Assembly: GCF_018343535.1 (NCBI RefSeq)
Contig: NZ_JAGYPF010000001.1
Span: forward strand, 1,364,001-1,428,000
Length of the DNA stretch: 64,000 nucleotides
Direction of reading: 5' to 3'
DNA from: Neobacillus rhizophilus
Lineage (GTDB): Bacteria; Bacillota; Bacilli; Bacillales; Cytobacillaceae
The position numbers were made by a program, and so were the translations under genes. Position 1 is the stretch's first letter. Every line of letters begins with the position of its first letter. Positions 25,644-34,048 of this stretch are shown in pieces. Below the pieces are notes generated by a model. It was given only the letters and a program-made list of their open reading frames with translations. It had not been told where the DNA came from and made no database searches.

Positions 25644-25993
25644 ATGTCAGTCATCAAAACAGGCAATACCTGGGCCTTTAGAACCGATGTTGAACCCATT
25701 GGATTTAGTGATTCCTTCGCAAGCAGGCAGCTACATGAACCCAAGAAACTTATTAAGAAAGTTTCAGGCATTAATAAAAAAGCAAAGGTGCCAGCGATAC
25801 CGTTTCATAATCTTAGGCACACTCATGCCACCATTCTGATGCGAATGGGTGAAAACCCGAAAGTGGTGAGTGAGCGATTAGGACATGCCAGAGTGGGAAT
25901 TACACTGGACATTTACTCACATACAAGGAAGAAATGCAGAAGAAAACAGCCGAGCGCTTGGATACTTATTTTGGACACAATGGACAAAAATGA
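25644..25993 (+). pseudogene. Tyrosine recombinase (phage-type integrase) remnant, truncated and frameshifted
   Basis: Only the C-terminal catalytic part remains. Readable motifs are FHNLRHTHATILMRMGENPK (His-x-x-Arg box) and VVSERLGHARVGITLDIYSH (His/Tyr region, with the catalytic Tyr in IYSH). At about 25924 the frame shifts by one base; the other frame continues EEMQKKTAERLDTYFGHNGQ K and stops at TGA 25991. The N-terminal and core-binding domains are missing. It lies about 175 bp from the 3' end of tRNA-Val, the usual place of an integrative element's integrase. Not functional. Confidence 0.85.
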
Positions 25994-26125
25994 ACAGAAA
26001 AGAATCAATGGAAGCCTTGCTGCACCTAGCCCTATCAGCTCTCTCGTACAGCGTTTGTGCAGTCATTGTGCAATGTATAAAAATACAGGGCAAAAATGGA
26101 AGACCCAAGAGACAAACAAAAAGCT

Positions 26126-26156
26126 CAAACCCTTGATACATAAGGATTTGAGCCTC
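26126..26156 (-). terminator. Hairpin between integrase remnant and tRNA-Val
   Basis: On the minus strand GCTCAAATCC pairs with GGGTTTGAGC (one U-G pair) around an 11-nt loop, followed by TTTTT. It is placed to end transcription downstream of the tRNA. Confidence 0.6.
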
Positions 26157-26166
26157 GTTTAGATGA

Positions 26167-26239
26167 TGACCTGTGAGGGGTTCGAACCCCCGACCTCAAC
26201 CCTGTCAAGGTTGCGCTCTCCCAGCTGAGCTAACAGATC
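26167..26239 (-). tRNA. tRNA-Val, anticodon GAC
   Basis: On the minus strand a full cloverleaf folds: acceptor GATCTGT with ACAGGTC (one G-U), D arm GCTC-AGCTGGGA-GAGC, anticodon stem CAACC/GGTTG with loop TTGACAG (anticodon GAC), and T arm with the TTCGAAC loop. CCA is not encoded. It is a single gene, not in a cluster. Confidence 0.93.
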
Positions 26240-26394
26240 GATATTTAAGCTACAAATATTATTATAGTAAAAAAAACAAAAAAGTCAATACAATTTTTTA
26301 ATAAATATTCCTCCAAAGAACACACATTCCACTTTTTATTGATTATAGAACTAACGTTCGGTTATAATGATTTATAGAAAGGAGGAGTTTTAAA

Positions 26395-26619
26395 ATGGAT
26401 GGCCTGTTTATTCGTTCCATCGAAGAAAATATTCCTTTGGAGATGATTTATCTTGCCGAAAACCAGGAAATTACCCGGCGAAGATTAATAATTAAAGAGG
26501 TAACTGACGAATACATTCGCGCTTACTGCCTGCTGCGGAAACAAATCCGCACCTTTAAACGGGACAACATTCTTTCCATCATGCCTGATCAGCATAATAA
26601 AAGCCGTTACCTGCATTAA
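26395..26619 (+). CDS. Small WYL-like domain protein
   Basis: A 74-residue protein: IPLEMIYLAENQEITRRRLI, VTDEYIRAYCLLRKQIRTFK and RDNILSIMP follow the beta-strand pattern of a minimal WYL-type domain (a ligand-sensing module usually attached to HTH regulators), here without a DNA-binding part. Preceded by AAAGGAGGAG. Its role is unknown. It lies just upstream of yjcH but has its own region. Confidence 0.65.
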   Translation: MDGLFIRSIEENIPLEMIYLAENQEITRRRLIIKEVTDEYIRAYCLLRKQIRTFKRDNILSIMPDQHNKSRYLH

Positions 26620-26723
26620 TCCTCAACCTAGCCCCCTTATCCTTACACACATTTCTGCATTTCCACTTTCATTATGATAAAATTCTTTTTATAAAACAGT
26701 TGAACTCGGGGGGATTTTTCAAT

Positions 26724-27446
26724 ATGGATTATCCAAGAGGTACCATTAAAGAACAAACATTTTATAGCAATGAACTTGGAGAAGAAATGCAGCTGCTCAT
26801 TTACCAACCAGCCAATTTCTCACCGCTATATAAATACTCGCTGCTGATTGCTCAGGATGGCCGTGATTATTTTCAGCTTGGCCGAATTGGTCGAGTGGCA
26901 GACGAGTATCTTTCTATAAAAGAAATGGAAAATTTAATTATTGTTGGGGTACCCTATAAGAATGTAAAGGACCGCCGCAGAAAATATCATCCTGCCGGGG
27001 ACCAAAACCGGCAATACATACGCTTCCTTGCTCATGAATTAGTCCCCTTTTTGGACAGTGAATACCCAACGTACCAAGTTGGGACAACCAGAGCACTTAT
27101 TGGGGACTCGCTGGGTGCAGCGGTTTCCTTAATGACTGCATTGCAATACCCGCATACGTTTGGGAAAGTGCTGCTTCAATCTCCCTATGTGGACGAGATT
27201 GTTTTAGAAGCTGCCAAGCATTATACAGAGCCGTTATCACTGGAAATTTATCATGTCATAGGAAAACTTGAAACTGAAGTGAAAACAACAGATGGAAAAA
27301 TCAGCGATTTTCTGACACCCAATCGGGAGCTTTCAAAAGTCCTTTCCAAAAAGCCTTTTACTTATTTTTATGAAGAATTTAATGGAAATCACACTTGGAC
27401 CTATTGGCAGCCAGACTTACGACGGGCCCTTAAAATGATGTTCTAG
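26724..27446 (+). CDS. yjcH: Putative esterase YjcH
   Basis: A 240-residue esterase_D/feruloyl-esterase-like protein. Ser elbow GDSLGA near residue 130, with YSLLIAQDGRDYF and the C-terminal His in FNGNHTWTYWQP. Length and neighbours (yjcG, yjcF) match B. subtilis YjcH. ATG 26724 lies 9 nt after GGGGGGA; TTG 26700 precedes the site. Substrate unknown; such proteins hydrolyse acyl esters, and some relatives act on iron-siderophore esters. Confidence 0.85.
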   Translation: MDYPRGTIKEQTFYSNELGEEMQLLIYQPANFSPLYKYSLLIAQDGRDYFQLGRIGRVADEYLSIKEMENLIIVGVPYKNVKDRRRKYHPAGDQNRQYIRFLAHELVPFLDSEYPTYQVGTTRALIGDSLGAAVSLMTALQYPHTFGKVLLQSPYVDEIVLEAAKHYTEPLSLEIYHVIGKLETEVKTTDGKISDFLTPNRELSKVLSKKPFTYFYEEFNGNHTWTYWQPDLRRALKMMF

Positions 27447-27575
27447 TAAGCCATTTGAATTATTTATTATATTTAGAAAATTTGTTATAATAAAAAGTAC
27501 CCATTTCTACTCGCTATTTTCCTTGTCATTCCTTGACTTATGATAGAACCCACTACTTAAAACGGAGGTACTACC

Positions 27576-28088
27576 ATGAAATTTGGAGTTGTTATTTTTC
27601 CATCGAAAAAGCTTCAAGACCTTGCAAATTCTTATCGCAAGCGCTATGATTCGCATTATGCTTTAATTACACCACATTTGACATTAAAAAATACCTTTGA
27701 AGCAACTGAGGAAGATGTTAAAGAATTTGCCGATAAACTGCGGAGAATTGCCGGCAATACGCAGCCTTTCACCATAAAAACTACTAAAGTTAGTTCTTTT
27801 CATCCGGTTAACAATGTTATTTACTTTAAAGTTGAGCCGACAGAAGAACTAACTTCCTTACATGCAGAAGTTAATAAAGAATTTAGCGAACAAAATCCGG
27901 AATACGCATTTGTTCCCCATATTACGATTGGCCAGAACCTTTCAAATGATGAGCACTCCGATGTTTACGGGTCGCTGCGTATGAAAAAAATTGACCACGA
28001 AGAAACGATTGACCGTTTCCATCTCCTCTACCAGCTGGATAACGGCTCTTGGACAGTTTCTGAAACATTTCGGTTTGGAAAGGAATAG
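27576..28088 (+). CDS. yjcG: 2H phosphoesterase-superfamily protein YjcG
   Basis: A 170-residue protein of the 2'-5' RNA ligase-like (2H) superfamily. The two signature motifs are HLTLKNTF (near residue 34) and HITIGQNL (near residue 115), each supplying a catalytic His and Thr. Likely acts on cyclic phosphates or RNA ends, but no physiological substrate is known. GGAGG precedes ATG 27576. The gene is followed after 6 bp by yjcF, so the two are cotranscribed. Confidence 0.9.
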   Translation: MKFGVVIFPSKKLQDLANSYRKRYDSHYALITPHLTLKNTFEATEEDVKEFADKLRRIAGNTQPFTIKTTKVSSFHPVNNVIYFKVEPTEELTSLHAEVNKEFSEQNPEYAFVPHITIGQNLSNDEHSDVYGSLRMKKIDHEETIDRFHLLYQLDNGSWTVSETFRFGKE

Positions 28089-28094
28089 TTCTAA

Positions 28095-28517
28095 GTGACA
28101 GTAAAAGTTGTTGAAAACCCAAAAGAACTCGAGGATGCCTATACAATAAGGAAGACAGTTTTTGTAGATGAGCAAAACGTCCCCCTTGACGAGGAAATTG
28201 ATCAATTCGAAAAGGATGCCACTCATTTTGTGATGTACCATGAAGGCATCCCAGTAGGTGCCGGACGATTCCGCAATGTTGAGGGCTTTGGAAAGGTAGA
28301 ACGAATTTGTGTCCTCAAAGAGGCTAGAAACATTGGTGCCGGTAAAGCCATTATGGAGACAATCGAGTCCCATGCCCGGGATAAAGACTTCCAAAAGCTA
28401 AAACTTAACGCTCAGACGCAGGCCATCCCCTTTTACGAAAAATTGGGCTACGAGGTAGTTTCAGAGGAATTCATGGATGCCGGAATTCCACACAAAACAA
28501 TGGTAAAGAATTTATAG
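28095..28517 (+). CDS. yjcF: GNAT-family acetyltransferase YjcF
   Basis: A 140-residue single GNAT domain of the ElaA/YjcF type: TIRKTVFVDEQNVPLDEEID at the N-terminus, VERICVLKEARNIGAGKAIM (acetyl-CoA loop), LNAQTQAIPFYEKLGYEVV. Substrate unknown. GTG start at 28095 after AAAGGAA, 6 bp downstream of yjcG. It ends at an intrinsic terminator. Confidence 0.9.
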   Translation: MTVKVVENPKELEDAYTIRKTVFVDEQNVPLDEEIDQFEKDATHFVMYHEGIPVGAGRFRNVEGFGKVERICVLKEARNIGAGKAIMETIESHARDKDFQKLKLNAQTQAIPFYEKLGYEVVSEEFMDAGIPHKTMVKNL

Positions 28518-28523
28518 AAATAT

Positions 28524-28558
28524 GCACTTGCCAATATTAAGGTTGGCAGGTGCTTTTT
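28524..28558 (+). terminator. yjcG-yjcF terminator
   Basis: A perfect stem, GCACTTGCCAA with TTGGCAGGTGC, followed by TTTTT. Confidence 0.9.
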
Positions 28559-28644
28559 ATTGGTATTCTTCAAAACTTCTTTCCCATCATTCCAGGTTTT
28601 GATATAATAGAACATGTCTTATTTCAAAATAGAGGGTTATAAAA

Positions 28645-30960
28645 ATGAAAACAGCAGTTTATCGAAATCGGAATATTGTGATTGACGAGCTCAATCGTGA
28701 GGAATTCCAGTCTATTTACATCGCCGGCAAAAGAGGCGAATTATCATGTCCTACTTGTAAAGAAAAGGTGCAGCTGTATCTGGGAATCCTGAGTGACCCC
28801 CATTTTTTCCACCATTCTTTACCGGAAAAGAGGTGTCCGGTACCCGAAAGACTTGACACAGGACTACAGCCACACACAGAAAATCACTATATTGAACGAA
28901 ACGGGTTTAGAATTCCCCAGGGCAGAACCATTACAGAAGAAAATCCTGCTCCTGTAAAATTTAAAACAGCAAAACCTATCGAATATAAAGTTCCGTTTAA
29001 GCAAACACAGACAAATTCTCCAGAAAGCCTTCCCCCATATTTGCAACAGCTATCAGCAAATGGAGTTATTTTAGATGATAGTCAGACGAAAGCAGTAATA
29101 GATACGGAAGGCCCCTTATTAGTGCTTGCCGGTGCAGGAAGCGGCAAAACAAGAGTGCTGACTTGCCGGACAGCGTTCATGCTCGAGGCTAAACAAATCG
29201 ATCCTCGAACCATCATGTTGGTTACATTCACCACCAAAGCAGCAGCTGAAATGAAAAATCGTCTTCTTTCTTATCCAAATATGAAGCGTGAAAAAATCCA
29301 GCAGCTCATAACCGGCACGTTCCACAGTATCTTTTACCGGATTCTCATGTTTCATGATGCCGCTAGTTGGACCTCTGACAAGCTATTAAAAAAAGAGTGG
29401 CAACGGGATAGAATATTGAAAGAGGTCGGTAAAGAACTCGATTTGTCCGAAAAGGAATTTGCTTATGATCTAGCACTGCAGCAGATTGGACTATGGAAAA
29501 ATACGATGCTCCTTCCCGCAGAGGTCAGACCGACATCAGAATGGGAAGAAAAAACCGCAATTTTATATAAAAAATATGAGGATTACAAAAAGCGTGAAGG
29601 TTTGTTTGATTTTGATGACATGCTGATTGGCTGCTATTGGCTGTTGAAAACCACTCCTGCCATATTGGAGTATTATCAAGACCGATTTCATTATTTTTTA
29701 ATCGATGAGTTCCAGGACATCAACAAAGTTCAATATGAATTGATTAAACTACTATCGAAAAAGCACCAAAATGTTTGTGCTGTTGGTGACGATGACCAGG
29801 CCATATACTCCTTCAGAGGAAGCGACCCAAATTTTCTGCTCGAATTCGAAATGGACTTCCATTCATCAAAGACATTAACTCTTGAACAAAATTACCGTTC
29901 TTCTCATGAGATTGTTTCAACCGCCAATCAAGTAATTTCTGCTAATAAATTGAGAAAAGCAAAAAAAATGCAGGCGCAATTTTCTAGCAGTGAAATGCCA
30001 CATACTTTTTTCCCTTTTGACGAAGAGGAAGAAGCCACTATGATTGTCACTGATCTTTCTGAGCGGATTGCAAACGGAGCAACTCCCGCTGATTTTGCGA
30101 TTTTGTATCGGACCAATGCTGCTTCAAGGGCAGTGTTTGAAAGGCTGGCAGGTTCGAACCTCCCTTTTAAAATCGACATGGACGCTGAAGCCTTTTATGA
30201 CCGTTATATCGTCAGATGCGCCCTAGCCTTTTTAAAGGTCAGCTTAAATGAAGAAGACCCAAAAAGCATGACCGAAATTTTGCCATTATTATTTTTAAAA
30301 CAATCAGCCCTTAAGGACATGAAAGCACTTAGTATCCTTCAGGACTGCAGTCTCCTTGAGGCACTGATGCATTTAAAAACATCCCATGCCTTTCAGGAAA
30401 AAAAATTAAAAAAGGCAGTTCCGCTAATTCGCGCCCTTAAAACCTTGACACCGGCAAAAGCGATTGAAAAGATTGAAAAGGAGATAGGCTTCCTGGATTT
30501 TCTTAAAAAACGCGGCAACGAAGCAAATCAAATCGAAAAAGGATCAGATGATTTGAAGGATTTAAAAGTGGCGGCGAAAAGCTTTGACACGATCGATGGT
30601 TTTTTAGAACATGCCGAACATATGGCAGCAATGAATAAAGAAATAAAAAATTTAAGCAAGCATTTTCGCGACGCTATCACCTTAAGCACCATTCACAGGG
30701 CTAAAGGACTTGAGTATAAATATGTATATTTGCTTGGCGCAGTCGACGGCAGCCTCCCGCACGAATACGCTTTGGAAACCAGTCGAAACGGTGACTTTTC
30801 CGGTCTCGAAGAAGAAAGAAGGCTGTTTTATGTTGCCATGACCCGGGCTCAAGAAGGTCTTTATTTATCTATTCCGGACAATCGAAGAGGAAAGAAAGTC
30901 AACCGTTCCAGATTTCTCGCACCACTTTTAAAATTAAGCAAAAAGGCCAAATTCCAATAA
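28645..30960 (+). CDS. yjcD: UvrD/PcrA-like superfamily 1 DNA helicase YjcD with N-terminal zinc-ribbon-like domain
   Basis: A 771-residue ATP-dependent helicase. Walker A GAGSGKT near residue 163, LVTFTTKAA (Ia), DEFQD (Walker B, near 355), VGDDDQAIYSFRGSD (III), TLEQNYRSS (IV), LSTIHRAKGLEYKYVYLLG (V) and RRLFYVAMTRA (VI) are all intact. The first 80 residues are an added domain with CPTCKEKVQLYLG...FFHHSLPEKRCP, a probable Cys2-His-Cys metal site resembling the N-terminus of CoiA (gene at 46973). It probably acts in repair or recombination. AGAGGG precedes ATG 28645. Confidence 0.9.
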   Translation: MKTAVYRNRNIVIDELNREEFQSIYIAGKRGELSCPTCKEKVQLYLGILSDPHFFHHSLPEKRCPVPERLDTGLQPHTENHYIERNGFRIPQGRTITEENPAPVKFKTAKPIEYKVPFKQTQTNSPESLPPYLQQLSANGVILDDSQTKAVIDTEGPLLVLAGAGSGKTRVLTCRTAFMLEAKQIDPRTIMLVTFTTKAAAEMKNRLLSYPNMKREKIQQLITGTFHSIFYRILMFHDAASWTSDKLLKKEWQRDRILKEVGKELDLSEKEFAYDLALQQIGLWKNTMLLPAEVRPTSEWEEKTAILYKKYEDYKKREGLFDFDDMLIGCYWLLKTTPAILEYYQDRFHYFLIDEFQDINKVQYELIKLLSKKHQNVCAVGDDDQAIYSFRGSDPNFLLEFEMDFHSSKTLTLEQNYRSSHEIVSTANQVISANKLRKAKKMQAQFSSSEMPHTFFPFDEEEEATMIVTDLSERIANGATPADFAILYRTNAASRAVFERLAGSNLPFKIDMDAEAFYDRYIVRCALAFLKVSLNEEDPKSMTEILPLLFLKQSALKDMKALSILQDCSLLEALMHLKTSHAFQEKKLKKAVPLIRALKTLTPAKAIEKIEKEIGFLDFLKKRGNEANQIEKGSDDLKDLKVAAKSFDTIDGFLEHAEHMAAMNKEIKNLSKHFRDAITLSTIHRAKGLEYKYVYLLGAVDGSLPHEYALETSRNGDFSGLEEERRLFYVAMTRAQEGLYLSIPDNRRGKKVNRSRFLAPLLKLSKKAKFQ

Positions 30961-30978
30961 GGAAAGCGGCCTTTTTGC
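30938..30978. terminator. Bidirectional terminator between yjcD and spoVIF
   Basis: A perfect 11-bp stem GCAAAAAGGCC/GGCCTTTTTGC that overlaps the last codons of yjcD and abuts the spoVIF stop codon. Confidence 0.85.
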
Positions 30979-31239
30979 TTATTTCTTATTCATCATGTTT
31001 GAAATGGTATTGAAATCAAGACTTTTTCCATCTTTAATGATGGTGTTGCAAATCTGATCTTCTAATTCCCTGCTTATCGGCTTGTTTGCAAGCTGAGATA
31101 CTTTGCGAATGACTCCACGGACTGTCTTTTCGTCTTTAAAGTTGGCATTCTGAAGAGAATTAGCCAAATCAAAAATATCTTTCATATTTACGCCAGTTTT
31201 TTTCTCTATATTTTTAAAGAAACCATTATCCATGATCAA
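30979..31239 (-). CDS. spoVIF: Stage VI sporulation protein F
   Basis: An 86-residue protein (FFKNIEKKTGVNMKDIFDLA, VRGVIRKVSQLANKPISREL) matching SpoVIF (YjcC), a mother-cell protein needed for proper spore coat assembly through GerE-dependent steps. AAGGAG is 8 nt before TTG 31239; an ATG two codons later is the alternative. Convergent to yjcD as in the B. subtilis yjc region. Confidence 0.88.
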   Translation of the reverse strand: MIMDNGFFKNIEKKTGVNMKDIFDLANSLQNANFKDEKTVRGVIRKVSQLANKPISRELEDQICNTIIKDGKSLDFNTISNMMNKK

Positions 31240-31301
31240 AATTCACACTCCTTCATAAACTACTTTATTGTATGAAGGAATGAAAAAATGGTGAAAAAAG
31301 A

Positions 31302-31335
31302 AAAGGATAGCCTTTAATTGGCCATCCCTTTCCTG
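31302..31335 (-). terminator. Terminator of the YjcZ-like gene
   Basis: On the minus strand AAAGGGATGGCC pairs with GGCTATCCTTTT (G-U and one unpaired base), followed by a T-containing run. Confidence 0.55.
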
Positions 31336-31350
31336 CTGTCCGTTTACCTA

Positions 31351-31470
31351 TTAATAGAAGCTAGTACCTACAATGATCAATAGGATGAACAGAACTACAA
31401 TTAGTACGAAGGTGCTGCCATAACCAAAGCCACCGCCGTAGCCGTAGCCGTAACCTCCACAACCCCACAT
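31351..31470 (-). CDS. YjcZ-family small sporulation membrane protein
   Basis: A 39-residue ORF: a Gly/Tyr-rich head ([18 protein letters not shown]) followed by a single hydrophobic helix ([19 protein letters not shown]). This is the layout of the YjcZ/BhlA-like tiny sporulation proteins of Bacillus, made in large numbers during sporulation with unknown function. AGAGGTG lies 9 nt before ATG 31470. Confidence 0.85.
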   Translation of the reverse strand: MWGCGGYGYGYGGGFGYGSTFVLIVVLFILLIIVGTSFY

Positions 31471-31578
31471 CGATTCATTCACCTCTCTTTAGTAATCTCA
31501 TTAATACAATATGAAATCACTTAAAAAAGTGTATAGGCACGAATAAGCTATTCATTCATTTAAGAAAAAAATCAGCAT

Positions 31579-31935
31579 TTACCCTTTCGGCTTAAACACA
31601 AGTGCTCCGATAAATCCAAAAATAATCGCGGCTGATACACCAGAACTGGTCACCTGAAACATCCCGGTTAACACGCCTATCAGCCCATGGTTGTTGGCAT
31701 CATCAAGCGCTCCGTGAACCAATGCATTTCCAAAGCTGGTTATCGGAATGGTCGCACCTGCTCCAGCAAAATTAATAAGTGGCTCATACAACCCAAATCC
31801 CGCCAAAATCGCCCCGGCTACAACCAATAAGCTTAATGTATGTCCTGGTGTAAGCTTGGCAACATCAAATAATAGCTGGCCAATGACACAAATCAATCCG
31901 CCTATGACAAAGGCCCAAAAAAACATCGCTAACAT
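31579..31935 (-). CDS. spoVAE: Spore germination/DPA channel protein SpoVAE (SpoVAEb type)
   Basis: A 118-residue, four-helix membrane protein (FWAFVIGGLICVIGQLLFDV, FAGAGATIPITSFGNALVHG). It shares the SpoVAC/SpoVAE fold with the gene at 32966 (FGGAGSAVPVTGFGNAVISA). SpoVA proteins form the inner-membrane channel that takes up dipicolinic acid in sporulation and releases it at germination. ATG 31935 is favoured by AAAGGGG at 8 nt; GTG 31944 overlaps the site. Last gene of the four-gene spoVA-like cluster. Confidence 0.9.
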   Translation of the reverse strand: MLAMFFWAFVIGGLICVIGQLLFDVAKLTPGHTLSLLVVAGAILAGFGLYEPLINFAGAGATIPITSFGNALVHGALDDANNHGLIGVLTGMFQVTSSGVSAAIIFGFIGALVFKPKG

Positions 31936-31948
31936 AATCGTCACCCCT

Positions 31949-32965
31949 TTAATTGTTCATTTCTATACCAACTGCGTGGGCAATACATGGAATCGATTCA
32001 TTTTGTTGAAAGGTGAGCGGGGATAACAATGCACCGGTAGCAACAAGCAAAATCCGTCTGTATGTACCCTTTCTCATTTCATTCAGCAGATGTCCATACA
32101 ACACTGTCGCCGAACATCCTGCTCCGCTTGCTCCGGATTGAACGGGCTGGTCATCCTTATAGATGAGGATCCCGCAATCCTGAAATTGATTTCTTTCAAG
32201 CTTAAGGCCGCTTTTATTAATTAATTCAAAAGCCGTGTCATGGCCGACTCTCCCCAAGTCGCCAGTAATAATTAGATCATAATAAGATGGATCAAGGTCA
32301 AGATCCCGAAAATGGGCCATAATCGTATCTGCTGCTGCAGGAGCCATCGCACCTCCCATATTGAACGGGTCTGTTAAACCCATATCAATTACCTTTCCAA
32401 TGGTTGCAGATATTGTGACAGGGTTTTTCTTCCCCGGTTCGTTTGGCTGAATGATTCCCACACCAGCCCCTGTAACCGTCCATTGAGCCGTCGGAGGCTT
32501 TTGGCTGCCGTATTCTGTTGGATAGCGAAACTGTTTTTCAACCGCGGCATTGTGGCTAGATGCTCCGGTCACCACATTTTGTGCTCCATGATAATTGACA
32601 ATAAATGAGGCTAGCGCTAAGCCTTCCATGGAAGTGGAACAGGCCCCAAATAACCCGAAATAGGGGATCTGCATAGTCCTTGCCGTAAAGCTAGTCGGCG
32701 TTATTTGATTAATTAAATCACCGGCAATTAAAAATTGAATTTTTTCTTTTTCAATATTTGCTTTATCCAGTGCGATTTTTATCGCTTCTTCAAGCAAGAT
32801 TCGATGGGCTTTTTCATAGGACTCTTGGCCCATCCATAGGTCTTCATACAATAAATCGAAGTCATTTGCCAAATTTCCGTTAGCCTCAAAGGGGCCTCCT
32901 GTTACTCCAGTCGCCGATATCATCGGTTTATTTTGAAAGACCCATGATTGATGTCCTTTTAGCAA
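31949..32965 (-). CDS. spoVAD: Stage V sporulation protein AD
   Basis: A 338-residue thiolase-like protein that binds dipicolinic acid. Recognisable segments: GHQSWVFQNKPMISATGVTG, YFGLFGACSTSMEGLALASF, GDLGRVGHDTAFELI, SGASGAGCSATVLYGHLLNE. Soluble partner of the SpoVA channel on the outer face of the inner spore membrane. TTG start at 32965 directly after the spoVAC stop codon, with GGGGGG 8 nt upstream, so translation is probably coupled. Confidence 0.93.
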   Translation of the reverse strand: MLKGHQSWVFQNKPMISATGVTGGPFEANGNLANDFDLLYEDLWMGQESYEKAHRILLEEAIKIALDKANIEKEKIQFLIAGDLINQITPTSFTARTMQIPYFGLFGACSTSMEGLALASFIVNYHGAQNVVTGASSHNAAVEKQFRYPTEYGSQKPPTAQWTVTGAGVGIIQPNEPGKKNPVTISATIGKVIDMGLTDPFNMGGAMAPAAADTIMAHFRDLDLDPSYYDLIITGDLGRVGHDTAFELINKSGLKLERNQFQDCGILIYKDDQPVQSGASGAGCSATVLYGHLLNEMRKGTYRRILLVATGALLSPLTFQQNESIPCIAHAVGIEMNN

Positions 32966-33445
32966 TTACAATACCCCCCAAATACTTAAAACCGTTCTAA
33001 TCAGCGCTACCACAAAGGCTGCAAATACACCAAAAAGAAGAACTGAGCCTGCAAGCTTAAACATATTGCCGCCGACTCCTAACACAAACCCCTCTGTGCG
33101 ATGTTCAATGGCTGCAGAGATGACGGCATTGCCAAAACCAGTGACCGGCACCGCACTCCCTGCCCCGCCAAACTGCCCCAGCCGGTCATAAACACCGAAG
33201 CCGGTCAAAAGCATGGAGAAAAACACCATTGTTGCCACCGTTGGATTCCCGACACTTTGTTCCGTAAAATTAAAAAAGTAAATGTAAAAATAACTGATGG
33301 CCTGGCCGATTGCGCATATCAGTCCGCCAACAAAAAAAGCCCTGATACAATTTTTTAAAACTGGCCGTTTTTTTTCGTGCTTTTGCTGAAGCTGCTGGTA
33401 TTTTTGCTGCTCGGGTGTCATATTTTTCTGTTTGCTCGCCATCAT
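32966..33445 (-). CDS. spoVAC: Stage V sporulation protein AC
   Basis: A 159-residue protein: a basic N-terminal tail (KHEKKRPVLKNCIRAFFVGG) followed by four membrane segments with QFGGAGSAVPVTGFGNAVIS and EGFVLGVGGNMFKLAGSVLL. SpoVAC acts as a mechanosensitive channel component for DPA movement. AAAGGGG lies upstream of tandem ATGs (33445/33442). Second gene of the cluster yhcN-like, spoVAC, spoVAD, spoVAE. The absence of spoVAA, AB and AF marks it as the short spoVA-type operon. Confidence 0.92.
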   Translation of the reverse strand: MMASKQKNMTPEQQKYQQLQQKHEKKRPVLKNCIRAFFVGGLICAIGQAISYFYIYFFNFTEQSVGNPTVATMVFFSMLLTGFGVYDRLGQFGGAGSAVPVTGFGNAVISAAIEHRTEGFVLGVGGNMFKLAGSVLLFGVFAAFVVALIRTVLSIWGVL

Positions 33446-33458
33446 TAAATCCCCTTTC

Positions 33459-33941
33459 CTACTTGATATCCTCTGTCATTTTAACGATCTCATTAAAACG
33501 TTTTTCTGCATCTCGATGGTTAAACTTAGACGAGGACCTCATCTTTTCATCAAGCCGTACGACTTCCAGAAATATTTTATAGTCACTTGAGACGGTAAAT
33601 TTCTCTTTTGGATATTTTTTCTCAAGCATTTTGGTAACATTTTTTTCAATCTTTTTCATTTTAAAGCGATGCAAATGCTTTACCTTATAGGCAACAAGGA
33701 TTGCTTTTTTCCCTTTGACGACAGCGACATCATACAATTCTGGAAAAGAACTTACATCTTGTTTAATTTTCTCTACCTGGTCATTTCCTTTATGCCCATC
33801 AGTGACAACTGGTGGGGGATTTGTAGTTTTCACGAGCGCGAGCTGGCTGTCTTTTGCTTTTTGATCCTGATTGCAGGAAACCAGTAAGATTACACTCATC
33901 AATATAATGAATCGATATGTATTATGCATAACGGTTTTCAT
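33459..33941 (-). CDS. YhcN/YlaJ-family sporulation lipoprotein
   Basis: A 160-residue lipoprotein with signal peptide and lipobox LLVSC-N (Cys near residue 23), and a YhcN/YlaJ domain (SSFPELYDVAVVKGKKAILV, KMKKIEKNVTKMLEKKYPKE). YhcN-like proteins are inner-membrane spore proteins affecting germination; a yhcN-like gene commonly precedes spoVAC in short spoVA operons. The first ATG (33941) touches AAAGGG, and an ATG at 33929 has about 12-nt spacing; the start is uncertain. 13 bp before spoVAC. Confidence 0.85.
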   Translation of the reverse strand: MKTVMHNTYRFIILMSVILLVSCNQDQKAKDSQLALVKTTNPPPVVTDGHKGNDQVEKIKQDVSSFPELYDVAVVKGKKAILVAYKVKHLHRFKMKKIEKNVTKMLEKKYPKEKFTVSSDYKIFLEVVRLDEKMRSSSKFNHRDAEKRFNEIVKMTEDIK

Positions 33942-34017
33942 CCCTTTTTTATAAATATGACTGTCATTAGTTTTTTCGACATTGACTAAAAATATGACTA
34001 AGTTAAGAGAAAAAAAT

Positions 34018-34043
34018 AAAACTGCCAGTTACCCAGCAGTTTT
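34018..34043 (-). terminator. Terminator after the small Cys-rich gene
   Basis: AAAACTGC (34018-34025) pairs with GCAGTTTT (34036-34043). It lies 5 bp beyond the stop codon of the 37-residue ORF, with a T-rich minus strand. Confidence 0.7.
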
Positions 34044-34048
34044 CACTC

